This document shows positions 31,409 through 40,028 of a stretch of DNA of 43,275 nucleotides, in pieces. This stretch comes from Methylobacterium sp. J-088 (GTDB lineage Bacteria > Pseudomonadota > Alphaproteobacteria > Rhizobiales > Beijerinckiaceae). Below the pieces are notes generated by a model. The model had not been told where the DNA came from and ran no database searches. It saw only the letters and a program-made list of their open reading frames with translations. The stretch is from the NCBI RefSeq assembly GCF_022829295.1, contig NZ_JAKSYH010000207.1:1-43275 (forward strand). Direction: 5' to 3'. The position numbers and the translations under genes are program-made. Each line of letters opens with the position of its first letter. Position 1 is the first letter of the stretch.

Positions 31409-32977
31409 ATGACGAGATACGCTCGCCAGCCCGTAACCCTGAGCCGCCGCGTCGTGCTGGCGACCGCCCTCGGCGCGGCCGCAGGCTCGCTGCCCGGCCC
31501 GACGCTGGCGGCCGATCCCGAGACGATGCCGGATCTCCCCCGCGCGGGCGCGGCGTTCGAGGCGAATACGCTGACCGATCTGGCCCGCGCCCGCTCCAGG
31601 GTGGCTTACGTCGGCCCCAAATCCGGCGATCTGCCGGCATCGCTCAAGACCCTGTCGCGGGACGCCTACGAGGTGATCCGGCCAGCCGAGGGGCGCGGGA
31701 TCTGGGCGGGGCAGGATATCGGATACAGCCTCGAACCGTTGCTGCGCGGCTCGATCTACGACACGCCGGTCGCGCTGTTCCTCGTCGAGAACGGCCTCGT
31801 ACGGCCGGTTTCCTACGACAAGGCCTCGTTCCGGGCTCCGGGCTTCGACTTGCCGGACCTCGCGGACGACGCCGCATTCTCGGGTTTCCGGCTGCGGGCA
31901 CGCTTCGCTGACGGGGGCGCACTGTCGGATTTCGCCCTGTTCCAGGGCGGATCGTTCTTTCGCCTCGTGGCGGAGGGGCAGGATTTCGGGATCAACGCCC
32001 GGGCGCTGGCCCTCCGGCCGGCAGATGCCCGCGGCGAGGAATTCCCGCTGTTCCGCGCCCTGTTCATCGAGACACCCGCCCCGGGGCAGCCGATCGTGAT
32101 CCACGCGCTCGCCGAGTCCGAATCCGCCACGGCGGCCTTCAAGCTCACGCTCACACCCGGCCGGGAGGCCTCGGTGGCGGGGATCGACGGCACGGTCTTC
32201 GCACGGGCCGATCTAGACCATATCGGGCTCGGCGGCATGCAGGGCAGCTACCTGTTCGGGCCGCTCGACCGCCGCCACGTCGACGACCTGCGCGCCGCCG
32301 CGTTCTCGGTTGAAGGCCTGGCGATCCATAACGGCTACGGTGAGCCGCTCTGGCGCCCGGTGCACAACCCCGAAACCCTGCAGATCTCGGCCTTCGTGGA
32401 TCGCGGGCCCAAGGGCTTCGGCCTGATGCAGCGCGCCCGCGCGTATACCGATTTCGATGACGACCGGCGGCATTGGGAACAGCGGCCGTCCCTCTGGCTG
32501 GAACCGCTGGACGACTGGAACGAGGGCGCCGTCACGCTCCTCGAGATCCCGAGCGATTCCGAACTCAACGAAAACGTCTTCGCCTACTGGCGTCCCAAGG
32601 CGAAGCTCGCCAAGGGCGGGGAGATGCGCTTCCTCTGCCGCCAGCATTGGTCCAAGGGCTGGCCCGATCCGTTGCCGCCCGAGATCGCGCGGGTCAGCGA
32701 CAGCCGCTGCGGACACGGCAGCACCGGCAACCGACGCCTGTTCGCCGTCGACTTTCAGGGCGACGCGTTGTTCGAGCCTGGGGACATCGACGTCGATCTC
32801 AGTGCCTCGGCCGGAACGATCACCCGGCAGGACCAGTACCGCTACGCCGGTCGCAAGACCCTGCGGATCGTGTTCGAGCTCGATCCGGGTAGCGAGAGGG
32901 CCAGTGAGTTGCGCCTCGCCCTTCGGCGCGGACAAGCCCGGACCAGCGAGACCTGGCTCTATCGCTGGACACCCTAA
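31409..32977 (+). CDS. opgG: Glucan biosynthesis protein OpgG/OpgD family
   Basis: The periplasmic protein has 522 residues and takes part in making osmoregulated periplasmic glucans. The N-terminus has a twin-arginine signal (LSRRVVLATALGAAAGSLPG then AAD near residue 37), which is more like OpgD than enterobacterial OpgG. Family segments are GRGIWAGQDIGYSLEPLLRGSIYDTPV-like sequence at about 90-115, LDHIGLGGMQGSYLFGPLDR, YGEPLWRPVHNPETLQISAF and WNEGAVTLLEIPSDSELNENVFAYWRP. Length is normal. opgH starts 34 bp downstream, so the two form an operon. The ATG at 31409 is chosen because the signal peptide starts there; a far longer open frame upstream is antisense to hpf and ptsN. Confidence 0.93.
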   Translation: MTRYARQPVTLSRRVVLATALGAAAGSLPGPTLAADPETMPDLPRAGAAFEANTLTDLARARSRVAYVGPKSGDLPASLKTLSRDAYEVIRPAEGRGIWAGQDIGYSLEPLLRGSIYDTPVALFLVENGLVRPVSYDKASFRAPGFDLPDLADDAAFSGFRLRARFADGGALSDFALFQGGSFFRLVAEGQDFGINARALALRPADARGEEFPLFRALFIETPAPGQPIVIHALAESESATAAFKLTLTPGREASVAGIDGTVFARADLDHIGLGGMQGSYLFGPLDRRHVDDLRAAAFSVEGLAIHNGYGEPLWRPVHNPETLQISAFVDRGPKGFGLMQRARAYTDFDDDRRHWEQRPSLWLEPLDDWNEGAVTLLEIPSDSELNENVFAYWRPKAKLAKGGEMRFLCRQHWSKGWPDPLPPEIARVSDSRCGHGSTGNRRLFAVDFQGDALFEPGDIDVDLSASAGTITRQDQYRYAGRKTLRIVFELDPGSERASELRLALRRGQARTSETWLYRWTP

Positions 32978-33010
32978 ACCCCGCTCACTGAACGAGGATC
33001 AGCCTCCGCC

Positions 33011-35185
33011 GTGCGATTGGACGAGACGATGACCCTGCCTCAGCCCGCGCTCCAGCCGGTATCCGCGTCCGGTGCGGCGACGCCGGAGATCGGACCCGTG
33101 CTGCCACCTGAGGCACCGCTGGCGATGCCGGTCCAGAACCTGTCGCGCTGGGATGCTACAGCCGCCCACCGACCCGCGCATCAGCGACGCAACCCCTGGC
33201 TTGCGCGGCTCTGGGTGTTCGGCGGCGCACTGGCGCTCACGGCTTACGGCGGCTGGCAGATGGTCGAGACCGTGTCGGTCTCCGGCAGCCCGACCGCGCT
33301 CCAGCTCGCCCTCGTCGTCCTGTTCTGCCTGACGTTCTCGTGGATTGCGCTGGCCTTCACCAGCGGGCTGCTGGGCTTCGCGATGCTGCTGCGCCGCGAA
33401 CGACCGTCGCCGACGAACCCGGCGGCGCTGACGACCCGGACCGCAATCCTGATGCCGGTCTATAACGAGGCCACGGCCCGCACCTTCGCTGGCGTCGAGG
33501 CGATGCGGGAGGCCGTGGAAGCGACCGGCCTCGGGCGGCATTTCGACTGGTTCGTGCTGTCCGATTCGACGCAGGCCGATGCCTGGATCGCCGAGGAGCG
33601 CGCCTTCCTCGACCTGCGCCACCGCCTCGGCCCGGACGCCCGCCTCTACTACCGCCACCGGCCCAAGAACCATCACCGCAAGGCCGGCAATATCGGCGAT
33701 TTCGTCACCCGCTGGGGCGGCCGCTACGACCACATGCTCGTGCTCGACGCCGACAGCCTGATGAGCGGCCCGGCGATCGTGGCGCTCGCCGCCGCCATGG
33801 AGGCGGACCCGGATGCCGGCATCATCCAGACGCTGCCGCTGATCATCAACCGCAACACGCTGTTCGCCCGGCTTCAGCAATTCGCGGCGCGGATCTACGG
33901 CCCGGTGATCGCCGCGGGCCTCTCCGCATGGTCCGGTCGGGACGGTAATTATTGGGGCCACAACGCCATCATCCGGACCCGCGCCTTCGCGGAATCCTGC
34001 GGTTTGCCGGATCTGCCGGGCAAGCCCCCCTTCGGCGGCCATATCCTGTCCCACGACTTCGTGGAGGCCGCTTTGATCCGCCGGGCCGGCTGGGCGGTCT
34101 ACATGCTGCACCGCCTGGAGGGCTCCTACGAAGAGAGCCCGCCGTCCCTGATCGACGTGGCTGTCCGTGACCGGCGCTGGGCCCAGGGCAACCTCCAGCA
34201 CGCCCGGGTGATCCGCGCCGCAGGCCTGCATCCGGCCACCCGCCAGCACTTCGCCACCGGGATCGCCGGCTATCTCGCCTCGCCCCTGTGGCTGCTGCAA
34301 CTGGTGGTGGGTATCCTGCTGGTCCTCCAGACCGCCACGGAGCGGCCGGACTATTTCGGCGGTGCCGGGTTCTCGCCGGTCTTTCCGCGCTTCGACCCGG
34401 TCCGCGCGCTCCAGCTGTTCGGCCTGACCATGGCGGTGCTGCTGGCGCCGAAATTTCTGGGCCTGATCCTCGCCCTGCTCGACCGATCGGTTCGGCAGGC
34501 CTGCGGCGGCGGCGGGCGGCTCGTCCTCTCCAGCTTGGTCGAGATCCTGCTTTCAGCCCTGGTGGCGCCGGTGGCGATGGTGGTCCAATCCGGCTCCGTC
34601 ATGAGCATCCTGCTCGGGCGCGACACGGGCTGGAACCCGCAGCGCCGCGACGATGGCTCGATTCCGCTGCGCGACATCGTCGGACGGCACACGTGGCACA
34701 CGCTGCTCGGTGTCGTGGCGGGCATCTCGGCCTTCGCCATCGCTACCTCGCTGTTCCTCTGGATGAGCCCCACGATCGTGGGTCTGGTGCTGGCCATCCC
34801 GATCTCCTGGGCGAGCGGCCAACTCGGCCTGGGACTGGCGCTCAAACGCCGGCGGCTGCTCGCGACACCGGAAGAGGTCGCGCCCCCTGCAATCGCAAGC
34901 CGTGCCGCCGTTCTGGCGGCCCGCAACGTGGAAGCCGGGTTCGACGAGGCCGATTCCCTCGCCGTGCTCCACGCCAACCCGAACCTGGCCGAGACGCATG
35001 CCGACATGCTGCCGCGCGGTTCGCATCGGCCCCGCGGCGCGATCGACCCCGACCGAACCCTCGCCGCCGCCAAGATCGGCGAAGCCGAGACGGTCGCGGA
35101 GGCGCAGGCTTGGCTGACGCCGCGGGAGCGCATGGCGCTGCTGCACGATCCAGCCCTGATCGAACGATTGGTCCGTCTCGCTTGA
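33011..35185 (+). CDS. opgH: Glucans biosynthesis glucosyltransferase OpgH/MdoH
   Basis: The inner-membrane GT2 enzyme has 724 residues and polymerises the beta-glucan backbone from UDP-glucose. Two N-terminal helices (about 68-88 and 98-125) precede the catalytic loop with AILMPVYNEATARTFAG, FVLSDSTQADAW, the LDADS metal motif and RDRRWAQGNLQH (QxxRW-like). Several helices follow at about 420-440, 475-500, 515-535, 575-595 and 600-615. The end ALLHDPALIERLVRLA resembles the family tail. It begins at GTG 33011 (GAGGATC upstream) or ATG 33029. Confidence 0.94.
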   Translation: MRLDETMTLPQPALQPVSASGAATPEIGPVLPPEAPLAMPVQNLSRWDATAAHRPAHQRRNPWLARLWVFGGALALTAYGGWQMVETVSVSGSPTALQLALVVLFCLTFSWIALAFTSGLLGFAMLLRRERPSPTNPAALTTRTAILMPVYNEATARTFAGVEAMREAVEATGLGRHFDWFVLSDSTQADAWIAEERAFLDLRHRLGPDARLYYRHRPKNHHRKAGNIGDFVTRWGGRYDHMLVLDADSLMSGPAIVALAAAMEADPDAGIIQTLPLIINRNTLFARLQQFAARIYGPVIAAGLSAWSGRDGNYWGHNAIIRTRAFAESCGLPDLPGKPPFGGHILSHDFVEAALIRRAGWAVYMLHRLEGSYEESPPSLIDVAVRDRRWAQGNLQHARVIRAAGLHPATRQHFATGIAGYLASPLWLLQLVVGILLVLQTATERPDYFGGAGFSPVFPRFDPVRALQLFGLTMAVLLAPKFLGLILALLDRSVRQACGGGGRLVLSSLVEILLSALVAPVAMVVQSGSVMSILLGRDTGWNPQRRDDGSIPLRDIVGRHTWHTLLGVVAGISAFAIATSLFLWMSPTIVGLVLAIPISWASGQLGLGLALKRRRLLATPEEVAPPAIASRAAVLAARNVEAGFDEADSLAVLHANPNLAETHADMLPRGSHRPRGAIDPDRTLAAAKIGEAETVAEAQAWLTPRERMALLHDPALIERLVRLA

Positions 35186-35333
35186 CCGGACGGCCCGGCA
35201 AGTCCCTGCGTCGTGGACCGCGCGGCGATCCGGTGCCCAGGATCGTCACGCGCGGTCCAGCCGTTCCGGCGCAATTAACCGTTCAGCCGGTAGATTCACC
35301 CCGGTCCATCGCTCCCGTCGACCGGAACGCGCC

Positions 35334-35492
35334 ATGATTCTGCTGATCGGTTTCCTGCTCCTGCCGCTGACGGTCGCCATCGTGCTGGCGCGGGGTGAAC
35401 CTGTCCGCACCATCAGCTGCCTCGGCGCCATGGGCGTGGGCTGCGCGATCGCATGCCTCAGCCTGATCGGTATGGTCCGTCACCGGACCTGA
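35334..35492 (+). CDS. Small two-helix membrane protein
   Basis: The protein has 52 residues. It starts MILLIGFLLLPLTVAIVLARG, a first membrane helix, and continues with EPVRTISCLGAMGVGCAIACLSLIGMV, a second hydrophobic helix with three cysteines, ending VRHRT. It lies 148 bp after opgH on the same strand. Function is unknown. It is called because of the clear membrane pattern and clean frame; the ribosome site is weak. Confidence 0.5.
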   Translation: MILLIGFLLLPLTVAIVLARGEPVRTISCLGAMGVGCAIACLSLIGMVRHRT

Positions 35493-35506
35493 CAGACCGG
35501 CTTCGA

Positions 35507-35707
35507 TCAAAAAAATCCGACCTGACGCGGACCACCCGACAAGGTGCGCCCGGCCCGGGCAACGAGCTGCGAGAACGCCAGGGCGGCAGCAGTCGCCTGC
35601 GCCCGCGATGGAAAGCTCCGGCGCGACTCGGTGACCGTCTCGGCTGTCTCGTTCACGAGCACCCAGGACCACAGGGACCGATTGTTCTCGCGGATCACGA
35701 ACTGCAC
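35507..35707 (-). CDS. Small hypothetical protein, YegP/DUF1508-like
   Basis: The protein has 66 residues and starts at a GTG with AAGGCAGG upstream. The sequence FVIRENNRSLWSWVLVNETAETVTESRRSFPSRAQATAA resembles the beta-beta-beta-alpha repeat of DUF1508/YegP proteins (F-x-x-R-x-x-x-x-x-x-W-x-W), though shorter and diverged. No function is known. It is convergent with the small membrane protein gene. Confidence 0.6.
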   Translation of the reverse strand: MQFVIRENNRSLWSWVLVNETAETVTESRRSFPSRAQATAAALAFSQLVARAGRTLSGGPRQVGFF

Positions 35708-36099
35708 GAGGCGCCTGCCTTTCGGAGCATGCGGCGGGAAAAGGATTGCATTCGGCTATGACATCGGGATGACACGCACAGTCTGCCGTCAAGATCCGCG
35801 CATGCGGTGCGACAGGCGATGCAGCCGATAGACTGAGGCGGCAAAGCATTCGCAAGATTTGATAGGCTTGGCTTGTGGCGCTTTTCGCGAGATGGTTGCG
35901 GGTTTCCGGTGACGCAGATACGCTCATTGCCTTGGCCCGGCTATCTGGGTCTTGTCCACAGATTGAACCTCTGGATCATTCCCGTTTCGGGGCGGATCCA
36001 GCTGTGGCCGATCACTTCGCCGACCGGACGCCACGTTTCCGGCGGCTTGGCAGGCCAGGCGCATCTCACCCAACCGTCACCCTGCCGATCGGAGACCGC
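35708..36099. other. Intergenic region upstream of tex
   Basis: About 390 bp lie between the divergent small gene and tex. The tex frame stays open upstream to 35875, but that sequence has no family similarity. No promoter motif stands out. Confidence 0.4.
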
Positions 36100-38418
36100 A
36101 TGAAAGCCGTGACCGCGCTCATCGCCGAGGAACTCGGCGTCGCCGAAGCGCAGGTGGCAGCCACGGTGGCGCTGCTCGACGGCGGGGCGACCGTTCCCTT
36201 CATCGCGCGCTACCGCAAGGAGAATACAGGCGGGCTCGACGATACGCAGCTGCGCAAGCTGGAGGAACGCCTGTCGTATCTGCGCGACCTGAACGACCGC
36301 CGCCGGGCGATCGTGGCGAGCATCGAGGCGCAGGGCCGGATGAACCCGTCCCTGGCCGCAGCCCTGGCGGCGGCCGACACGAAGGCGCGCCTCGAAGACC
36401 TGTACCTGCCCTTCCGCCCGAAGCGCCGCACCAAGGCTCAGACTGCCCGCGAGGCCGGTCTCGAACCGCTGGCCCAGGCGATCTTGAAGCACCCCGATCA
36501 CGATCCCGAAGCAGCAGCGGCGGCTTACGTGTCCGCCGAGCGCGGCGTGGCCGACGTGGTGGCGGCGCTGGAGGGCGCCCGGGCGATCCTGATCGAGAAC
36601 TTCTCCGAGGATGCCGACCTGATCGGCCGCCTGCGGACGGATTACTGGCGCAGCGGCCAGCTCATCTCCAAAGTCCGCAAGGGCAAGGCGAACGAGGGGG
36701 CGAAATTCTCGGACTATTTCGCGTGGAACGAGCGGCTGGATCGGATGCCGTCGCACCGCATCCTGGCGATCTTCCGCGGCGAGCGCGAGGAAATCCTGGA
36801 CCTCGTCTACGCGGCGGACGGCGAAGACTCCCCGCCTGGGATTCCCGGCCCGTTCGAGACAGCGATCTGCCGGCGTTTCGGTGTCGCGGCGGCCGGACGT
36901 CCGGGCGACGCATGGCTCCTCGAAACCGTACGAACCGCTTGGCGCACCAAGATCCGCACCGGGATCAAGCAGGACATGCGCACCCGGTTGTTCGAACGCG
37001 CAGAGAATGAGGCGGTCAAGGTTTTTGCCGGCAACCTCAGGGACTTGATCCTGGCCGCACCGGCCGGCGGTCGGCCCACGATGGGGCTCGATCCGGGCTA
37101 TCGCAACGGCGTGAAGGTCGCGGTCGCGGACCGGACCGGCCGGATCGTCGCGGTCGAGACCACCTACCCGCACGAGCCGCAACGCCGCTGGCGCGAGGCT
37201 GTGGCCGCACTCGGGCGGCTCTGCCGTCTTCACGGCGTCGAACTGCTCGCCATCGGCAACGGCACCGCATCCCGCGAGACCGAGCGGCTGGCCGCCGAGA
37301 TCGTCGCCGAGAACGCCGACCTGAAGCTCGTCAAGGTCACGGTTTCGGAGGCTGGCGCGTCGGTCTACTCGGCCTCCGAGATCGCGTCGCGTGAATTGCC
37401 CGATCTCGACGTGTCCCATCGCGGCGCGGCTTCGATCGCCCGGCGCCTGCAAGACCCCCTTGCCGAGCTGGTGAAGATCGATCCGAAATCCATCGGGGTC
37501 GGTCAGTACCAGCACGATGTGAGCGAGGCGAAACTGTCGCGCTCCCTGTCGGCGGTGGTGGAAGATGCCGTGAACGCGGTCGGCGTCGATGTGAACACGG
37601 CCTCCCCGGCCCTGCTGGCGCAGGTGTCTGGCCTCGGATCGACCCTGGCCGAGAGGATTGTCACGCATCGGGACACGCATGGCCCGTTCCGCTCGCGGGC
37701 CGCCCTGAAGACCGTGCCAGGGCTCGGTCCGAAGACCTTCGAGCTGGCCGCGGGCTTCCTGCGGATCCGCGCGGGCGACGACCCGCTCGACGCGTCCGGC
37801 GTCCACCCGGAGGCCTATCCGGTGGTGCGGCGGATCCTGCAGGCGACGAAGAGTGACATCCACGTCCTGCTCGGCAACACGGCAGCCCTCGCCAAGCTCG
37901 ATCCCGAGAGCTTCGTCGACGCACGTTTCGGCCTGCCGACCGTGCGCGATATCATGACCGAGCTGGAGAAGCCGGGCCGCGATCCGCGCCCCGGATTCAA
38001 GACCGCGCGCTTCGAGGAGGGTGTCGAGACGATCGGCGACCTGCGGCCGGGGATGCAATTGGAAGGCGTCGTCACCAATGTGGCTGCGTTCGGCGCCTTC
38101 GTGGATATCGGCGTCCATCAGGACGGCCTCGTCCACATCTCGGCGATGGCGCGCCGCCGGATTGCATCGCCCACCGAGGTGGTGCGCATCGGCGAGGTGA
38201 TCCGCGTCCTTGTCCTCGGCGTCGATGTCCCCCGCAAGCGGATCGCGCTGTCGATGCGTCTCGACGATCCCGTGGAGACGCAGGCTCCGGCGCGACCCAT
38301 GGCAGACGCACGATCCGAACCGCGGCCGGCGCGCCCGCGCGCGTCGCCGGAGGCCACGCCGAGCGGCCCGCTGGCGGATGCGCTCCGCCGGGCGGCCTCA
38401 TCCACGCGACGGCGCTGA
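36100..38418 (+). CDS. tex: Tex family RNA-binding transcriptional accessory protein
   Basis: The protein has 772 residues, the usual Tex length. The N-terminal HTH-like region (ALIAEELGVAEAQVAATVALLDGGATVPFIARYRKE) is followed by a YqgF-like RNase H fold (PTMGLDPGYRNGVKVAVAD, about 325 on). Next are helix-hairpin-helix motifs (LLAQVSGLGSTLAERIVTHRD, LKTVPGLGPKTFELAAGFLRI) and a C-terminal S1 domain (GMQLEGVVTNVAAFGAFVDIGVHQDGLVHIS). A basic, proline-rich tail ends the protein. Tex binds RNA and affects transcription and stress responses. The ATG at 36100 has GGAGA 5 bases upstream. Confidence 0.95.
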   Translation: MKAVTALIAEELGVAEAQVAATVALLDGGATVPFIARYRKENTGGLDDTQLRKLEERLSYLRDLNDRRRAIVASIEAQGRMNPSLAAALAAADTKARLEDLYLPFRPKRRTKAQTAREAGLEPLAQAILKHPDHDPEAAAAAYVSAERGVADVVAALEGARAILIENFSEDADLIGRLRTDYWRSGQLISKVRKGKANEGAKFSDYFAWNERLDRMPSHRILAIFRGEREEILDLVYAADGEDSPPGIPGPFETAICRRFGVAAAGRPGDAWLLETVRTAWRTKIRTGIKQDMRTRLFERAENEAVKVFAGNLRDLILAAPAGGRPTMGLDPGYRNGVKVAVADRTGRIVAVETTYPHEPQRRWREAVAALGRLCRLHGVELLAIGNGTASRETERLAAEIVAENADLKLVKVTVSEAGASVYSASEIASRELPDLDVSHRGAASIARRLQDPLAELVKIDPKSIGVGQYQHDVSEAKLSRSLSAVVEDAVNAVGVDVNTASPALLAQVSGLGSTLAERIVTHRDTHGPFRSRAALKTVPGLGPKTFELAAGFLRIRAGDDPLDASGVHPEAYPVVRRILQATKSDIHVLLGNTAALAKLDPESFVDARFGLPTVRDIMTELEKPGRDPRPGFKTARFEEGVETIGDLRPGMQLEGVVTNVAAFGAFVDIGVHQDGLVHISAMARRRIASPTEVVRIGEVIRVLVLGVDVPRKRIALSMRLDDPVETQAPARPMADARSEPRPARPRASPEATPSGPLADALRRAASSTRRR

Positions 38419-38480
38419 CCGGATATTCACGACGCACGTGAAACGGCCGAGACCGGCAGGCCCTCGGCGGGAGTGATCAG

Positions 38481-39725
38481 ATGTCATCGCCAGCGACCTA
38501 CGAAGCCGATCCCAGCCCGATGATCGGGCCCGCGCGCCTCATCCGAGCGGCTTTCGAGGGGGCCGATATGGCCGCCCGGGCCGACGCGATCCTGACCCAG
38601 GCCGGAAGCAGTACCCTCAAGGCCGGTACCGCCCTCGATCTGTCGACCATCCTGTTGCTGATGCATCGCTTTGAGCCTGCCTTGCAGCTCCAGAACGAGG
38701 TCCTGCAGAGCTGCCGTCATTTCCAGCTTCAAGCGAATGGGTCCGACGCGAAAACGCGCGTTCTGGTCATCGTCACGGCGGGCGACCTCATGGCCAACAC
38801 GCCGGTCGATTTCCTGTTGGACCACCCGAGTTTCCGGCTCGAATACCTGTTCGTTCTTCCTGGGGAGGCGGTTCCAGCACCGCTACCCGATCACGACGTG
38901 TGCGTCGTCGGCGTCGCCTATTCCACGGCGAACGAGCCTGTGCTCGAAGCCTTGGCCATGGCGGCAGCGCACTGGGACCGCCCGGTGGTCAACCATCCGC
39001 GCCACGTGCTCAAGACATCCCGGCACGGGCTGGCTGAGGCGCTCGATGGGGTGGAGGGCCTCCTGATCCCGCGCGTCGTCCGTACGACGGGCGCGGACAT
39101 CGCTGCAGGGGCCAACCAGCCGCCGGCACATCTCAGCTTCCCGATGCTCATCCGGCCGATCGATACCCATGCCGGCAATGCCCTGCAAAAGATCGATCGC
39201 AGCGAGGATCTTGAAGCGTATGCCCGCAACACCGATGCGGCGACGTACTACATCACGCAATTCTGCGATTACAGCGGGCCGGATGGGCTGTACCGGAAGC
39301 TCAGGATCGTCCTCATCGATGGTGTCCCGTTCCTCTGCCACATGGCGATTCGGGATCATTGGATGATCCATTATCTGAATGCGGGCATGAATGCTGATGC
39401 CGCCAAGCGCAGCGCCGAGGCCGCGGCGATGTCGGAGTTCGACGATCTGTTCGTGCCGCGTCACCGGACGGCTTTCAAAGAGATCCATCGTCGGACCGGG
39501 CTCGACTATCTGATCCTGGATTGCGCCGAGAGCCGCGATAACCGGTTGCTCGTCTTCGAAGCCGACACCGGCATGGTCATTCACGACATGGATCCGGTGG
39601 AACTCTATCCCTACAAACGGCCGCAGATGCACAGGGTCTTCGCCGCCTTCCAGCGCGCCGTCGAAACCAGGGCTGCGGGCTCGAGTCGGCGCACGGGCAG
39701 TTCACCCGGCCCGAACGAGGCGTGA
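38481..39725 (+). CDS. ATP-grasp (RimK-like) protein with TPR-like N-terminus
   Basis: The protein has 414 residues. The N-terminal 80 residues are helical and TPR-like (ALDLSTILLLMHRFEPALQLQNEVL). A Rossmann-like region (TRVLVIVTAGDLMANTPVDFLLD, PDHDVCVVGVAYSTANEPVLEALA) precedes an ATP-grasp part: PMLIRPIDTHAGNALQKI, YYITQFCDYSGPDGLYRKLRIVLIDGVPFLCHMAI, and DYLILDCAESRDNRLLVFEADTGMVIHDMDP with the Mg-binding Glu. ATP-grasp enzymes join a carboxylate to an amine or thiol; the substrate is unknown. It lies 62 bp after tex and 303 bp before flagellin. Confidence 0.8.
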   Translation: MSSPATYEADPSPMIGPARLIRAAFEGADMAARADAILTQAGSSTLKAGTALDLSTILLLMHRFEPALQLQNEVLQSCRHFQLQANGSDAKTRVLVIVTAGDLMANTPVDFLLDHPSFRLEYLFVLPGEAVPAPLPDHDVCVVGVAYSTANEPVLEALAMAAAHWDRPVVNHPRHVLKTSRHGLAEALDGVEGLLIPRVVRTTGADIAAGANQPPAHLSFPMLIRPIDTHAGNALQKIDRSEDLEAYARNTDAATYYITQFCDYSGPDGLYRKLRIVLIDGVPFLCHMAIRDHWMIHYLNAGMNADAAKRSAEAAAMSEFDDLFVPRHRTAFKEIHRRTGLDYLILDCAESRDNRLLVFEADTGMVIHDMDPVELYPYKRPQMHRVFAAFQRAVETRAAGSSRRTGSSPGPNEA

Positions 39726-40028
39726 GGGTAGAGATAGCTACGTTCACGTGTCCGATTGCGGTGAAATGTATTTTTTTCGATATTACATCTAAATCAAAAT
39801 ATATAAATGACATTACTCGTAATTTTGAAGATTAAGTAGCTTACGAATACCAAGGGCATCGGTGACCAATTGCGATTACAGAGAATCTGAATCGAGATAC
39901 GCAGAGAAAATTAAGGATCGTCTCGCTTACTTGCAAACGCCGCCACCCTTTAACGCGAAAGAAACTTCTGCGGCGGCATTACTGAGGCACCCGAGAAACG
40001 GGTGGCACTTAATCAGAAAGATCAATCG
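39726..40028 (+). promoter_or_regulatory. AT-rich promoter/leader region of flagellin with hairpin
   Basis: The 303-bp gap has a very AT-rich core (about 39760-39860) in this GC-rich genome. A 6-bp GC stem, CACCCG (39988-39993) with CGGGTG (39999-40004), closes an AGAAA loop and ends 24 bases before the flagellin ATG. Flagellin leaders in alphaproteobacteria can be post-transcriptional targets (for example FlbT in Caulobacter). A flagellar sigma-factor promoter could not be recognised with confidence. Confidence 0.4.

Noticed and set aside
35941..38136. A 731-codon minus-strand frame opposite tex.
   Set aside because: The plus strand encodes an intact Tex protein; the antisense frame results from high GC at third positions.
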